Of a stretch of 64,000 bases of DNA, positions 1 through 11,351 are shown piece by piece. This stretch comes from Mesostigma viride (lineage: Eukaryota; Streptophyta; Mesostigmatophyceae; Mesostigmatales; Mesostigmataceae). Under the pieces are notes generated by a model. It was not told where the DNA came from, searched no databases, and saw only the letters and a program-made list of their open reading frames with translations. The number at the start of each line of letters is the position of its first letter. The first letter of the stretch is position 1. The stretch covers positions 1,987,345 through 2,051,344 of the forward strand of contig RPFO01000156.1 of NCBI GenBank assembly GCA_009746045.1, given 5' to 3'. Both the position numbers and the translations under genes were made by a program.

Positions 1-210
1 CGCAGCAGCGACAATTGCAGACTTAGCCCAGACACGCACCTACCCACGTCAATGCCCCTGCCCAGAGACTGGCGGCCTCATCCCACCCCCCTGCACGAAC
101 AGTTCCCAAACAAAAGAAAAGGCAAACAAAAGGAACAAGAGTAGCAAGCTGCATTGCGAGCACATATGCCAGTTCTGGCGCACATGCCAGGCCGAAAGCA
201 ACTCATGATT

Positions 211-579
211 GCCCCTGCCCCTGCCCCTGCCCCTGCCCCTGCCCCGGCCCCTGCCCCTGCCCCTGCCCCTGCCCCTGCCCCTGCCCCTGCCCCTGCCCCT
301 GCCCCTGCCCCTGCCCCTGCCCCTGCCCCTGCCCCTGCCCCTGCCCCTGCCCCTGCCCCTGCCCCTGCCCCTGCCCCTGCCCCTGCCCCTGCCCCTGCCC
401 CTGCCCCTGCCCCTGCCCCTGCCCCTGCCCCTGCCCCTGCCCCTGCCCCTGCTTCTGCCCCTGCCCCTGCCCCTGCCCCTGCCCCTGCCCCTGCCCCTGC
501 CCCTGCCCCTGCCCCTGCCCCTGCCCCTGCCCCTGCGTCGGCCCCTGCCCCTTCCCCTGCCCCTGCTCCTGCCCCTGCC
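211..579. repeat. (GCCCCT)n hexanucleotide microsatellite
   Basis: About 60 near-perfect tandem copies of GCCCCT with a few substituted units (for example near 452, 537 and 551). Because six is a multiple of three, all frames stay open and give Ala-Pro, Leu-Pro or Gly-Ala repeats on either strand. These long open frames come from the repeat and are not evidence of a gene. No start context, domain or splice signal was seen. Confidence 0.95.
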
Positions 580-599
580 ATCACCATTCTAACCACCAC

Positions 600-1745
600 A
601 CAATACGAAAAGCAAGAAGAAATTATAATAAACAAGCACAAAGTTGACTGCACATGCGACTGTACCAGTAGGCACGTAGCAAATTTTAGCTGCAGCTTCA
701 ATTTCAACTTCATTGCAATTGCAAGTGTGACTGCATGTGTAATTGCACTACCAATGCCTAATGCCCACTGCATGTGCCCAGTGCGAATGCAATTTAAAAG
801 CAACATGCAATCGAAATTACAGCTGAAGCCGGCTATTAACAAAGATATTTAAAGCAGTTATTAATTGCAGAGACCCAATGAAAATGTAAATGCAATGAAA
901 AAGCAACAGAAGTTGAAGCCACTGCCACTCTACCTGCCGACAGTAACACCACCGCCAGCACCCACTCATATCCCAACGACAAGGAAATAGAATTGCCCAA
1001 AGCCAGACATACATTGGGACGCATAAGCGAACGGCAACGCAAGCGCACATGCAAATGTATACGCAAAGGCAAACGCAAACGCAAACGCAAATGCAAACGC
1101 AAACGCAAACGCAAACGCAAGCTTGTCATGTACCTACGCTTAACTGCAAACGCAAACTGTGCACGAAGCAAAAAGATTGGATGGCCAAGATCATGGCAAA
1201 TACGAGGGCCAAAAACAATCAAACTTCATCTAAATGTCCGAAATCCTCACGACGTTTCGATGCGCGCTTGAATGTCGAAGGCCTGCGCCGATTATCGATC
1301 ATAAGTCGAATGTGTAATTGTCGGCTTATGAGAACTGCTTTGCGACAGTATCACGTCAGGCCGTTCCTGTGCAGCCATTTTCCCTGTGCAGCGGGTGGAC
1401 AACGTTCACTTTCCGCATTATTCATGGCTATCGAAGTTAATTCTTACCGACCCCGGCTGCCATGGCCACTGACCACGCATATCAAGTTCAGGTATTCCCG
1501 ACCTGTAGCGCAGCAGATTTCTGTCGGAAGGCATCCTAAGCATCGTGATAAAAGAAATCCGAACAATAGACATTCATGCTGCATCTAAGGACATTATGGC
1601 ATTTGTATATACTGCAAGTACATGTATCGACATTGCCGTGATTGCTAACCTCGACTCACCATGAACAGGAACTTTCCCTCTGCCTCCATGAAATGTACTT
1701 CGTGAAATGTACTGTAATACATATGATGTACTACGATGATAATCA
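600..1745. other. No gene recognised; short (GCAAAC)n tract
   Basis: This stretch holds only short open frames without recognisable domains. A degenerate GCAAAC-type hexamer tract lies at about 1036-1122 and accounts for the Arg/Lys-rich or Gln/Thr-rich short frames there. The motif ATGAAATGTACTTCGTG near 1688 resembles sequence inside the following palindrome, so part of this region may belong to the same repeat family. Confidence 0.5.
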
Positions 1746-2362
1746 TCCCAGCAAAGCCATAGCACACCTTCCGTTTCGACCGCCATGTCGGCCACTAGTC
1801 CGGATAGCTCAATGTGCACCTGACCTTGACACTATTTGCACAAACAGCCACAATTTTGCAAGCAAGAAGACATGGCTACCTCGGCATTTCATGAAATGTA
1901 CTTCGTGAAGTGCACTCCGTGAAATGTACTAAGGAACGTGATTGGCCGGCGTTCGCTCGCCAAATCTCGCAAAATGTACTAAGGCACGTGATTGGTCTCG
2001 CAAAATGTACTAAGGAACGTGATTGGCCGGCTTTGATTTTGTAGGGAATTTTAATTGCAGCAAACAGAATCAACGCCGGCCAATCACGTTCCTTAGTACA
2101 TTTTGCGAGACCAATCACGTGCCTTAGTACATTTTGCGAGATTTGGCGAGCGAACGCCGGCCAATCACGTTCCTTAGTACATTTCACGGAGTGCATTTCA
2201 CGAAGTACATTTCATGAAATGCCGAGGTAGCCATGTCTTCTTGCTTGCAAAATTGTGGCTGTTTGTGCGATTAGTGTCAAGGTCAGGTGCACATTGAGCT
2301 ATCCGGACTAGTGGCCGACATGGCGGTCGAAACGGAAGGTGTGCTATGGCTTTGCTGGGACA
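1746..2362. repeat. Foldback palindrome with 286/288-bp arms
   Basis: The left arm (1746-2031) and right arm (2075-2362) are near-perfect inverted copies around a 43-bp centre. Each arm holds three spaced copies of a submotif containing AAATGTACTAAGG(A/C)ACGTGATTGG. The outer part of each arm carries the same potential coding start (peptide MAVETEGVLWLCWD, seen on the minus strand in the left arm and at 2319 on the plus strand in the right arm). This is either a foldback transposable element or an inverted duplication of the 5' end of the neighbouring gene. Confidence 0.85.
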
Positions 2363-2829
2363 TAATCGTGGCTATCTGCTTCCTGGCTTTCGCTATCATG
2401 GTGATGGGACACCATGGGAAGCGCAAGTTCGCAGCCATAGTGCTAAGCGGCAGCACCCATGCCGGCAGCCTAGTGACCGACGAGACGTTCGACTGTAAGT
2501 GCGGCCACGAGTGCATGAAGCCCATTAGAATATCACATCTCCAGGCATTGCGAAGCGCCTGGTTTTCGCCCGGGCGGAAGCAAGAGGACAGGAAGGCGGC
2601 GATAAAGCAGCAGCTGCACCAGGGGGGGTACGACGCCATAACCACGATGTCGTCATCTACTCGTCACAAGTTCGTTCATGGCGCTGGTTTTCGGTTCGTT
2701 CTCGACGGGGGAGTCAAGGATATGAACACAGGGTTTGTGACCCCTTTTCACTTTCGCGTTTGCGAGGCGGCCTTCAGGCACTGCCTGAAAATTAGCAACC
2801 ACGTTTGGAACTCGTCGGACCACCTGTGA
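2319..2829 (+). CDS. Unrecognised protein with membrane-like N-terminus and Cys cluster
   Basis: Function not recognised. The first ATG, at 2319, lies inside the right arm of the palindrome. Residues about 8-32 are hydrophobic (IIVAICFLAFAIMVM), consistent with one membrane segment or signal anchor. A Cys-containing block follows (CKCGHECMKPI), then a basic-helical stretch (WFSPGRKQEDRKAAIKQQ). The CxC..C block followed by that helical stretch recalls short zinc-cluster regions that precede transposon-encoded proteins, but that is inference. The frame stops at 2829. The next frame (about 2824-2935, with FDDVLAGLGIAFEHYF) looks coding and ends near a GTAAG donor at 2945, so the gene may be spliced or carry a one-base shift. 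Confidence 0.4.
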
Positions 2830-3183
2830 AACTAATCACATTTGATGATGTGCTGGCGGGCCTGGGCATCGCATTTGAGCATTACTTCGAGCAGGGCTCA
2901 ACAAGCTCGATGCGCCAACTCAACCCGAAGAAGCCCTAAGCTGCGGTAAGACATATATTTGTGTGGATGGCTCTTGATATCATGCTGAATTTCTAGTCTT
3001 CTCTAGGTGGACAGTTCATGTGCAGCCATACAGGTCATCCATGTGTGTTTTAACCATGTTGCATGTGCCACAGATATTATGAGCAGTATTTACTAAGTGT
3101 GCTGGAGTCGTTGTTGCATGCTTGTTGTATTTCACAGGTTCACGCCTGCATGAACGCATCGTTGATACTAATGATTATTCATA

Positions 3184-3564
3184 TTGCATGACTGTTCTAT
3201 TGGGGACGCCGCGCTTGATGTCACAACGTGGCTGAAAGGGTGCATCCACCGCGACTTTGGCCGGTGGGTGAAATCGATGGACGCATTTCCGAAGAAGCCA
3301 GCCGCGGGCCACACCCATGGCGCGGCGTGGGCGCGGGCGGGGCGGGGGCGGGGGAGAAGGCGCGGGTGCGGGCGCGGGCGCCACCCAAGGCGCGGGCGCG
3401 GGCGCGGGCCGGGGCGGGGGCGGGGGGGGGGCGCAGGCGCCGGCGCGGGTGCGGGCGCGGGCGCCACCGCCGACTTGGATGATGAGCCAGCAACCGAAGC
3501 CGAGAGGGAGAGGCACCGCTCTTCGAAGGTGTTCGATCTCGAAGTGTTTTGGGGCCGGATATGA
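3184..3564 (+). CDS. Putative exon with GC-rich Gly/Ala/Arg repeat
   Basis: Candidate internal exon of the same gene. An acceptor-like TTCACAG lies near 3137. The first 38 residues look genuinely coding (LDVTTWLKGCIHRDFGRWVK). They are followed by a low-complexity GCGGGC repeat (3310-3470), which gives Gly/Ala/Arg runs, then by EAERERHRSSKVFDLEVFW. The frame stops at 3564 and overlaps the next ORF. No family recognised. A shift of frame or an intron would be needed to join it to its neighbours. Confidence 0.3.
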   Translation: MHDCSIGDAALDVTTWLKGCIHRDFGRWVKSMDAFPKKPAAGHTHGAAWARAGRGRGRRRGCGRGRHPRRGRGRGPGRGRGGGAGAGAGAGAGATADLDDEPATEAERERHRSSKVFDLEVFWGRI

Positions 3565-4829
3565 CCGTGTATGTCCGCTGGCGCCTAGCCGCATCGGAGA
3601 CGTTGGTAAATGCACCGGTGAACAAGTGGCAGCCCACAGGGCCTAATGGCGAGGCTTGTGATGGGGTCACGCCCATTGGGTACACCCTGCAGGGAGATCC
3701 TGTCTATGGGTGCCTCCTCATAGAGCGTGGCAAGGCCCCCAAAGGAAGTCCTGGTCTAGTGCCGCTTTTTGAATGGGACGAGGGCGGTGCCAGGAGATGT
3801 ACCTGCGCTAGCCTTCACAGCCTTTTTCCCGACATCGTCGCCGCTGAGAAGCAGCAGTTGCTGGACGGATGGATTGAGCAGGTGCCAAAGTCCGTGGAGG
3901 ATGTGCGTGCCAACAACGAGAATCTGTTCGACATCATGGAGCAAAAGCTCAAAGAGAAGCGTGAACTGCAAGCGAACAAGGCGGTACCCTTACCGCTGCG
4001 ATCTGCAGGCGACCAGTCGGTTGCGCGGGCAACACGAGCACTGAGGCTGCCCATAAAACAAGTCATCTCACACGTCGCTTGCCCTGCCCGCGAGATTCAA
4101 GCGCAGATCAACCGCGCATGTGCGCCCGCTGCGCGAGGGAGCACATCAACGGCAACGCCCGCTTTGCGCACACTGATTTCCGGCAGGCACACCTTCAAGG
4201 TGAATGGAAGCCTCATACGACGCGGCGACCTACTCGTTGTTAAGCGGCCAGCCGTCACCTGCGGGCAGGGAATGCCGTGGGCACCACACATGCTGGTGAA
4301 GGTCCTTGATCTGGAAGGCAATCGCACGGAGCGTGACAGCATTGTCGCCTCTCCTTACTACGCACCGTCGTGGACGGGCCAGTTTTCTAGAGTGACATTA
4401 GGTGGCGGCAGCGCAGGGATGACGGTCCCCATTTCTGACGTACGCCTGCAGCACTGGACAGTGGGCGGTACGGCAGAGGTGCACCAGCCTGAGCTGATCA
4501 GTACCGGCAAACTGTCAGCTGCCACGGTGGCGGCGTTGAAAGAGCACCCGCAGATTGACTTTGAGCATTACAAGACTGCCACCGCCGCCAGGGCAGCAGC
4601 AAAGGATGACTGCAATGCCTACTTTGCCGAGCATGGAGCACGTGCGCGTATCGGGATGCGCCTGTGTGCCTTGTTTCCTGGGACAGCGAGGAAGAGGGAG
4701 TGCATTCATGGCTGGGTCACTAAGGTTCAGGAAAGGGGAGGTCACCTGCTCATCAAGGCGATGTGGGCTGATGGGCAGTATGAGGACTATCATGCCCTGG
4801 CGGAGGTGACGCAGTTCGTGTGCGGCTGA
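3549..4829 (+). CDS. Hypothetical 426-residue protein
   Basis: This is the longest convincing ORF at the left end. Composition is balanced and not low-complexity, which argues for real coding. I do not recognise the family. Visible blocks include a Cys-containing region near residues 80-90 (RRCTCASLHSLFPDIV), a Lys/Glu-rich helical stretch around 120-145, and a beta-rich C-terminal half (SLIRRGDLLVVKRPAV, MLVKVLDLEGN) ending in HGWVTKVQERGGHLLIKA. That last part could be a small SH3- or chromo-like barrel, by inference only. A possible donor at 4806 (GAG|GTGACG) and acceptor at 4874 (CCACAG|GAG) would join it in frame to the acidic tail at 4875-5144. It is probably the main exon of the gene that starts near 2319. 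Confidence 0.5.
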   Translation: MGPDMTVYVRWRLAASETLVNAPVNKWQPTGPNGEACDGVTPIGYTLQGDPVYGCLLIERGKAPKGSPGLVPLFEWDEGGARRCTCASLHSLFPDIVAAEKQQLLDGWIEQVPKSVEDVRANNENLFDIMEQKLKEKRELQANKAVPLPLRSAGDQSVARATRALRLPIKQVISHVACPAREIQAQINRACAPAARGSTSTATPALRTLISGRHTFKVNGSLIRRGDLLVVKRPAVTCGQGMPWAPHMLVKVLDLEGNRTERDSIVASPYYAPSWTGQFSRVTLGGGSAGMTVPISDVRLQHWTVGGTAEVHQPELISTGKLSAATVAALKEHPQIDFEHYKTATAARAAAKDDCNAYFAEHGARARIGMRLCALFPGTARKRECIHGWVTKVQERGGHLLIKAMWADGQYEDYHALAEVTQFVCG

Positions 4830-4874
4830 CCACACCCAGTCGAGGCATTTGGCCGCGCTCGCTTCTTTCCACAG

Positions 4875-5144
4875 GAGGCTGGCACCGTGAACGCAGGTGA
4901 TGGCACCCACATGGACGATGCCGTCTCTGCTGTGCACAGTGACAGTGAAGGCGGGGAGGAGGAGGAAGAGGGAGAGGACGAGGGGGAGAAAGAGGGGGAG
5001 GAGGAGGGGGAGGAGGAGGGGGAGGAGGAGGGAGAGGGGGAGGGAGAGGGGGAGGGAGAATGGGAGGGGGAGGGGGAGGAGGAAGAGGGAGAGGGAGAGG
5101 GAGAGGAGGATGCGGAATGGGAGCCGGGGATGACTGGTAGATGA
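4875..5144 (+). CDS. Putative acidic Glu/Gly-repeat C-terminal exon
   Basis: The open frame continues from the acceptor at 4874 with EAGTVNAGDGTHMDDAVS and then a GAGGGG-type purine repeat (about 4960-5110) that encodes Glu/Gly runs, ending WEPGMTGR-stop. Acidic low-complexity tails are common in nuclear proteins. Joining to the 3549 ORF through a 69-bp intron (4806-4874) keeps phase. Without transcript data it could also be a chance purine repeat. Confidence 0.3.
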   Translation, partial: EAGTVNAGDGTHMDDAVSAVHSDSEGGEEEEEGEDEGEKEGEEEGEEEGEEEGEGEGEGEGEWEGEGEEEEGEGEGEEDAEWEPGMTGR

Positions 5145-5565
5145 GACGGTGCCATCTACCGGCGCATGGAATGAAGTGGTACACAAGTTTACTCATGGTT
5201 ATCGGCAAGTAGATCATGCACGCCTGGCCTAGTTGCATTTCAATCAATGAGTTGAGTTTGGAGAGGCTGCATTTTGCTTGGATGAAGAATGTGTTAGCAT
5301 GGCCAAACTTTTATGGCTTGTAGCCAAATCCTCTTGGGGTATGCAATGTACTAGCGGTGTGCAATTGCGAGGATTCCTGTCTTGTAGCGATGTGGCCTCT
5401 CACCCTGCAGCCTGGTAGATGTGTTGGCATGCAGCCACCCATCATTGGTCATCCGATCTGGTGTGATTTGCATTTGCACACCTTGTATTAAGGCCATGAT
5501 TTAATATTGTCTTGTTATTTCTAATGTGTATATGCGAAAAGAGGCATAATATGCTCATATATAGT

Positions 5566-6145
5566 GCTAGCAAATGTCACTACCTTTACCTATGCCTGAC
5601 CTTACAAGTTGAGGATGGTCTAATGTAGTGGCAAACAGGTTATTTACAACAATTCACAGTTTTCTGACATAGTTTGAGGCAACTATACTTACCAAAATGC
5701 TTGAAAAAGGCAAAAATTGCACCATTTATGCTAGCAAACATCACTATTTTGAGATCAAACTGGGCCCAAACTTGGCCCATGGTCTAATCTAGTGGTGTTT
5801 AGGTTGCTTCCAACATTTCATAGCTTTCTGACATAGTTTGATATTGTTTAGTAGCTTACACTGAGCAAAATGCTTGAAAATGGCAAAAAATGCAGTAGTT
5901 ATGCTAGCAAACGTCACTACTTTGAGTTCAGATTGACCCCAAACTTTGTGCATGGTCTATTCTAGTGGTAATTAGGTTGCTTGCAAATATCCATGATGGT
6001 TTGACGTGATTTAGTACTGTTTCCTATTCATTACTATTTAATTTAATTTAAAATGACAAAAATGTACCTTTATTGCTAGCAAATGTCACCAAGATGACGT
6101 CCGATCGATACCAAACTTTGTACGAGGTCTATTTTGGTTGCAAAC
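5566..6145. repeat. Degenerate ~170-bp tandem repeat, about 3.4 units
   Basis: Units begin at GCTAGCAAA(T/C)(A/G)TCAC near 5566, 5729, 5902 and 6073. Each contains GGTCTA(A/T)T.TAGTGG and AAAATG..AAAAATG blocks, and divergence between units is considerable. The stretch from 5145 to 5565 is AT-rich and shows no gene. A different tandem array with a similar period lies at 45800-46340. Confidence 0.75.
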
Positions 6146-8353
6146 ATCATGCATGACAATTTTCAGCATAAAAAGACAAACTTCGGTACGAAGTACATTT
6201 TGCGTGCTGGAGTACATTCTTAATGGCTGGTAGGGCATCTCCATCTCTTGCCACCCAGGCCGTTTCCAGCCCTGGTGGTAGGAACGCAACCACTCGGAAT
6301 GCTGGGCTCTCGTTGGCATGATGATGCCCCCCTTCCCGCCCCCGTGTGGCCACTACGGTTTCCCGGCGGACGCAGGGCGGAGCCACATGCGTTCCCCTTC
6401 TTAGAGGGGCGCATCCCAGTGCTGCCACTTTAGGACTTACGCCACCTGGGAACGTCTCCAGCTCACCCAACCACCAGCACCAGCCCACCGGCAAAGCCGC
6501 TGGGATTTCCCGAGGGTAGAGCCGCTGCCACCGGCTCTATATCCCCCCCATGTCGTGATGATAATGATGGCTGCGGACCTCCTAGCGCCAAGGCTCTCCA
6601 TCGCCATTGTGTCACGCGCCTTGACGCATCCGCAGCCGAGTCGAGCTTTATTATGGTATATAATCTGTTTTCTCTGAATATAGTTTAATTAACGCATGGG
6701 GGAAAGATAGGGGCGCTATGCCTTGGCCTGCATGTGGAAGGCTGTCTGTGGCATGGGCTGACTAATTCGATCTGTACGAAGGGTTTCATGTTCGCCTGAA
6801 TTTTCCTTGGATGACCCGGTTGGTTATGAGGGTCGGTGGCTATTAATTAGAGGTCCGAGAAAATTAATTGTAGGTTTTATACGACTTACTTGCAAAGATT
6901 CGTATTTGGTTGCTCCAGCTGAGGCTAGCTGGGGACCTGTAGGGTCGGCTGGTTGCTTAACAAATCTTTGACTGAACGGGTTCTTTAGTGAGTCGTGATT
7001 AATTATCGTATAGTGGATTCGGACCGGCCCATGAGGGGTTGATGTGGGCGAGTTTTATGTTTGTCAGTCTTGGGAACCTTGTACAACTACCTGTACGGTT
7101 AGCGCACTAGCCTGGGGGTGCGTGGCCACGTTGTTTGAGTGGCGTTTTCAGCACTGTTCAGGCCGGCGTGTGACGCATGCCGGTGTTACTAAATTTAGGA
7201 TGATGTCAGCTTGTGTGTCGGCGGACCATGCCTTAAGCAAGCTAGGCAGGCAGTGATCCGCAATTGTTTCTTTCCCCTCCCTCCCTCTCGCCATCTTGCG
7301 AGACCCTCTCACGTGTGTTGCCTTGACTTGGCAATTTCGTGTCTAAGCCCTCACGTCGTGCCTGAGTGCTGTAATCCTATACATTTTAACCCCTCCACCG
7401 TCTCGCACTCGTGCCTAAGGTGAGTCACCAGTTTCATAGTACGCCACAGGTGCCCCCATTCAGCCTAATTATTATTTCTAGACCATGCTGGGAACCAAGC
7501 ATCCCCATACATATGAGGGCCCACCTGGGAGTATAGTGGGTGGTCCCAGTACTAGCCCCCCCTGCTCTATAAATAGCACCCCCCTCAGGGGGGTACGGTG
7601 AGTGTGCGCGGTGACCCACTTACAATGCATGATAGACCACTTTTCTCAATAAGTTGCCCTTGGGGTTGGTTTTGTAGATAGATTTACTAGTTAGGATGGG
7701 ATACTAGCACTAAAAATTGTAACTGCCCCAGGGGCCCACCAGATGGAGCTAAAAATAACTGGTGACTCATTTGAGTCACCAGTTTAGGGGGGGCTAGAAC
7801 AAGCATTCTAGTGCAGTTTTGAACCTGGACATGATAGGTAAGCATGGAATATTGGCAAACATGCATGTTAACGCATATTTCAACCTGTGTGCCACCAATA
7901 TTCACCATAACCACTGCCGCATATGCTTGGAGACAGCTGCGCGCGGGTCGCGAGTATAAACTTCACAACCAATGCATGATGGACCACGTATACCTTGGAT
8001 TTCACCCTAGTATTTCAGGGGGGACTGTAAGTGTACCCAAGCACTACATCCAAGCACTTCCATGTCTTGTTTCACCCAGGGACCCACAAGATAATGCTCA
8101 AAATATCTTATGACTATTTTGAGTCACCAGTTTTAATAGGGTACCCTGTCAGCTTTGACCAGGGTTTTCACCCTGGTCCGGTGGTCAGATACAGTCTTTC
8201 AAGAGTGCTACGGATAGAGTGAATCTAGACCTTTCCAACGGTCCTATTTTTACCCGCGAAAACCTTCCCGCGAGATTTCTACAGGGCGCACAAACTCATG
8301 CCGAATTCCAGTCATGAGTAAAACTCGTGGTCGAAAATCGGCACGAGGACGGT
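6146..8353. other. No gene recognised
   Basis: Only short frames without domains. The phrase GAGTCACCAGTTT recurs near 7423, 7771 and 8117, suggesting remnants of an older repeat. A TATA-like CTCTATAAATAG sits at about 7565, with no ORF downstream to give it meaning. Confidence 0.4.
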
Positions 8354-9301
8354 TTAGGCTCCGTTCCAACCACATTCGCATAATTGCTCCCCTTTCCCTA
8401 TTATCATCTCAAAGGTGTCATACTGGTGCTTGTAATAGTTGGTGAGGTTGAGAACTTTATCAGAAAATTCTTCCCTCAAACCCTCCAGGAACTGAGCCCA
8501 GGTCAGCTTATCCTTGACAGCTGTCCTAGCCTTCTCCCTGACACGCTCTGACGAATCCCAGTCAGCCGTGGATGTGTGGAAAACATGCACCAGATTGATA
8601 GTGGGGTCCACGGAGAGAACAACCAACTCCATGTCCTCCAGCCACTTGTCAAGTGCCTCCTGTGCTAGTGGTGGGTTAAGTGGTTTCTGCCCATTCATGA
8701 CAGACACAGCACTCATGTGAGGCCTCGACCCTGGAATCGGGGTTCTTTGAACGGAGTTTCTTCTATACGTGAATGCGGGAACAAGAGGCCGCTGGATGAG
8801 CGGCTTATAGGTCGCAGTGTTTACTCGTAGCTGTTTGGCTAGAGCTTTTGTGATTAGTAGATGCAATATAGTGCAGTTTTAATGAAGATGCTGGTTTTTG
8901 TGGGAGCTACGTGGGACATGAAACGCCTTTACCGCTTCACTCACAGTGGGCGTCACAACAACAGCACCACTAGGGCCAGCAGGCGTGGGGGAGGGCATCT
9001 CAACATGAAGCCTCTTACCATTTCCATCATGCAGAGGAGACGTCTCTCTAACGTTTCTCCACTGCTGGCTGACCGTTGGCCACCATCACTGCATCAGTCG
9101 GCCACGTTCCCCTCGCCTTCTTGCCTCCTCCACCACTTCCTCATGCTTCCACTTGCTTCCCGGCCGCTTTCCACCATCGCTGTCACTAGCAGGGATGGCA
9201 TCCCCTACCAGTGGCTCCTTGTCCTTCCGTGGCTCCTGGCTTTCCCCAGCCGGTGCCTCCGCCTCGCCTTTGTCGCCGTCGCCGGTCTTTCCACGAGGCA
9301 T
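8354..9301 (-). pseudogene. Decayed retroelement Gag-like ORF
   Basis: On the minus strand an ATG at 9301 begins a hydrophilic N-terminus (MPRGKTGDGDKGEAEAP), interrupted by a stop near 9086. The final 170 codons, down to 8354, contain a helical region with a retrotransposon-Gag look (KWLEDMELVVLSVDP, LTWAQFLEGLREEFSDKV). That is the pattern of a Gypsy/Copia capsid domain. No zinc knuckle, protease or RT follows. I read it as a remnant, possibly part of the same old element as 9355-12900. The Gag label rests on pattern only. Confidence 0.4.
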
Positions 9302-9354
9302 TATATACAGATTGACGACGCAACAATATAGGCGAAGGATAAAGAAGAACAAGC

Positions 9355-10197
9355 TCAAGCACTAGCTTCGTCTGAAGAAGCTGTTGGCAGCTCCTCCGAC
9401 GTAGCTTCTGCCTCACGCTCTTGTGCAGTAAGCGCTACCGGTGTCCCAACCCTTGGAACTGCTCGCACCTCCGCCTCGGAGTAAGGTCCAAGCACCCGGC
9501 TAACCGGTCGCCCGTCAGCAGACAGCTCAACCGGCACCCTAGGCTCGCTGCCACGGCGATGCCACTCAAGGTTCCTCACCCAACGGCCTCCACCCCCACG
9601 CCTCTCGTTATACGATCCCCGGCCAAACTCCCCAAAGTCGTGCTCCGGCTCTGCCGGGATATGGAACTTTGCCCGTTGCCGAGCTGAATATCCCTCCTGC
9701 GTGCCGTCCCCCTCGTCAATCTGCTGAGACGACCTGGCAATAATGCCCGCAGGGCAATCCACAAACTGGTCGTGGAAATCCTCAGCAGTAACCTCACGCC
9801 CGGTGATCACGTTGACGGTTGGCCCAATCGCTCCTGGCGCACTCTGCACCCGGGGCGTGTCTAAGGTGGACCAAATCCCCGCCGGTTGCATGGTGATAAC
9901 CCAGTGGTCAGCGTGGCCACGGGATTCCTGAATCAAGATGTTCACCAAGTGCTCACACGTTTCAGCAACGACCTCGGCGGAAGACCACGGGTTATCCCTC
10001 TCCTGCGCTTGTGCGTCCCGTATGATATGTGAAGCGTCAGTGCCCTCACCCAACGAGCTGGTTGCCGCCCCATGATTGAACAACGTCGTCGCCCCCAAGC
10101 AGACTGCGACCAACTGGCCCAGGGTCTCGCGGGCCAAGTCGAGAGCCTGCGGCGTCACGTGACCGCCCTGGTACGCGACTTCCAGGCTATATATCAT
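9355..10197 (-). CDS. Hypothetical 280-residue protein, possibly element-encoded
   Basis: This is an uninterrupted minus-strand frame. The first ~100 residues are helical (LDLARETLGQLVAVCLG, AEVVAETCEHLVNILIQ). The C-terminal half is Gly/Arg/Glu-rich (YNERRGGGGRWVRNLEW). The downstream minus-strand ORF at 9301 may follow it in the same unit. No family recognised. Similar composition in the 12297-12900 frame suggests both belong to one older element that the Copia element later split. Confidence 0.35.
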   Translation of the reverse strand: MIYSLEVAYQGGHVTPQALDLARETLGQLVAVCLGATTLFNHGAATSSLGEGTDASHIIRDAQAQERDNPWSSAEVVAETCEHLVNILIQESRGHADHWVITMQPAGIWSTLDTPRVQSAPGAIGPTVNVITGREVTAEDFHDQFVDCPAGIIARSSQQIDEGDGTQEGYSARQRAKFHIPAEPEHDFGEFGRGSYNERRGGGGRWVRNLEWHRRGSEPRVPVELSADGRPVSRVLGPYSEAEVRAVPRVGTPVALTAQEREAEATSEELPTASSDEASA

Positions 10198-11351
10198 TAG
10201 GCTGCTATCTCGTCGCGGATACCGACGAGACGCTCAATGGTGACCCTGCTCGTCTCTCATGGCGATGTTGTCGCCCTAATGCGCATCACCACCGGATCGT
10301 TCGCCGACGGCCCAGCAGCGTTGCCGAACACGAAACCCAACCTCCTTCCGCAAGCCGTCTCGCCACGTAGGCGGCCTGCACAAAGGTTGACGCGTTTGCC
10401 TGATGAGTATATGTAAGGGTAAAACGGCCCTTCTCTCACCGGCGGCATCGACGTATCTTGACGGCTTGGAGACTAGCTCTTGCTCAGGCGTCCTCGCCGG
10501 AACGTCTGCCGACATGAAATCGCACCAGGAATGCAATAGTACGAGTTAAGAACGCCCAGCGAGCGTGAGCTCCTGGTCTTTCACACGGCGAGATGAGCCA
10601 AAGTTGCAAGGCAGCAACCTTTAACCCGTGCACCAAGTCACGACCACATGCAGTGGTCACTTCCACGTCCAATGTGGGCACCCACGGTTCGTGCTTGCCA
10701 ACAAGATAGCTTGCTTATCCCCATGACCAAGCTATATCCTTCTTTGTTGTTCCTCGCTCCCATCGGCGTGACGATGCACGTTGCAGGCTTGCTACCAAAT
10801 CCCCAACGTCCACTGACATCAGTGCAGAGCCAGGAGGAGCTGGATTTGCCTAGACACCTGCAAACTAGGAAGTACCTGTCACAAGCCTGCAAGGCCTAGT
10901 ATCCTTGCAGCCTTGTGCCAGCTCCAATACCCCACCAGTCACAGGCTGCTGCTCCTCCTGGTCTACGTGGACCACAGTCACGTGATGGACAGGCTAAGCC
11001 TGTGCAGGCCCGACCTGCCACGTGTCCTGCCCACTATACCAGAGGACTGCACCCTTGTCGGCCGCGGACGGCTAGGACTTTGGGACCTCATAACTTTCTT
11101 GTCCCTTGTCTGTTTCAGGCGGTCAGCACGGCGTTGGAAAGGTCTTTCCCAACTGCATCCGCTTATAGCATATTGGCCTCCCAAAATGCTAACTGTAGCC
11201 CTCTGCTACGGTTGGCCGTCGGGGTGCCGCCAGCATCCCGTTTCGTTTAAGTGGCCAGCCGGAGCGGCTGCTTAGGTTTTAGCGGGCAAGTGTTCGAAGC
11301 GCGTCATTGGTGAATTACTCGGGAACTTGGGTTTCCCCGCGAAACTCCAAC
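10198..11351. other. No gene recognised
   Basis: Short frames only. I saw no domains, tRNA-like folds or strong repeats. Confidence 0.4.

Noticed and set aside
154-852. Long Ala-Pro, Leu-Pro and Gly-Ala open frames at the left end
   Set aside because: They exist only because a hexamer repeat keeps every frame open. No domain or start context supports a gene.
7560-7575. TATA box CTCTATAAATAG as a promoter
   Set aside because: No credible ORF or other promoter evidence follows within 1 kb.
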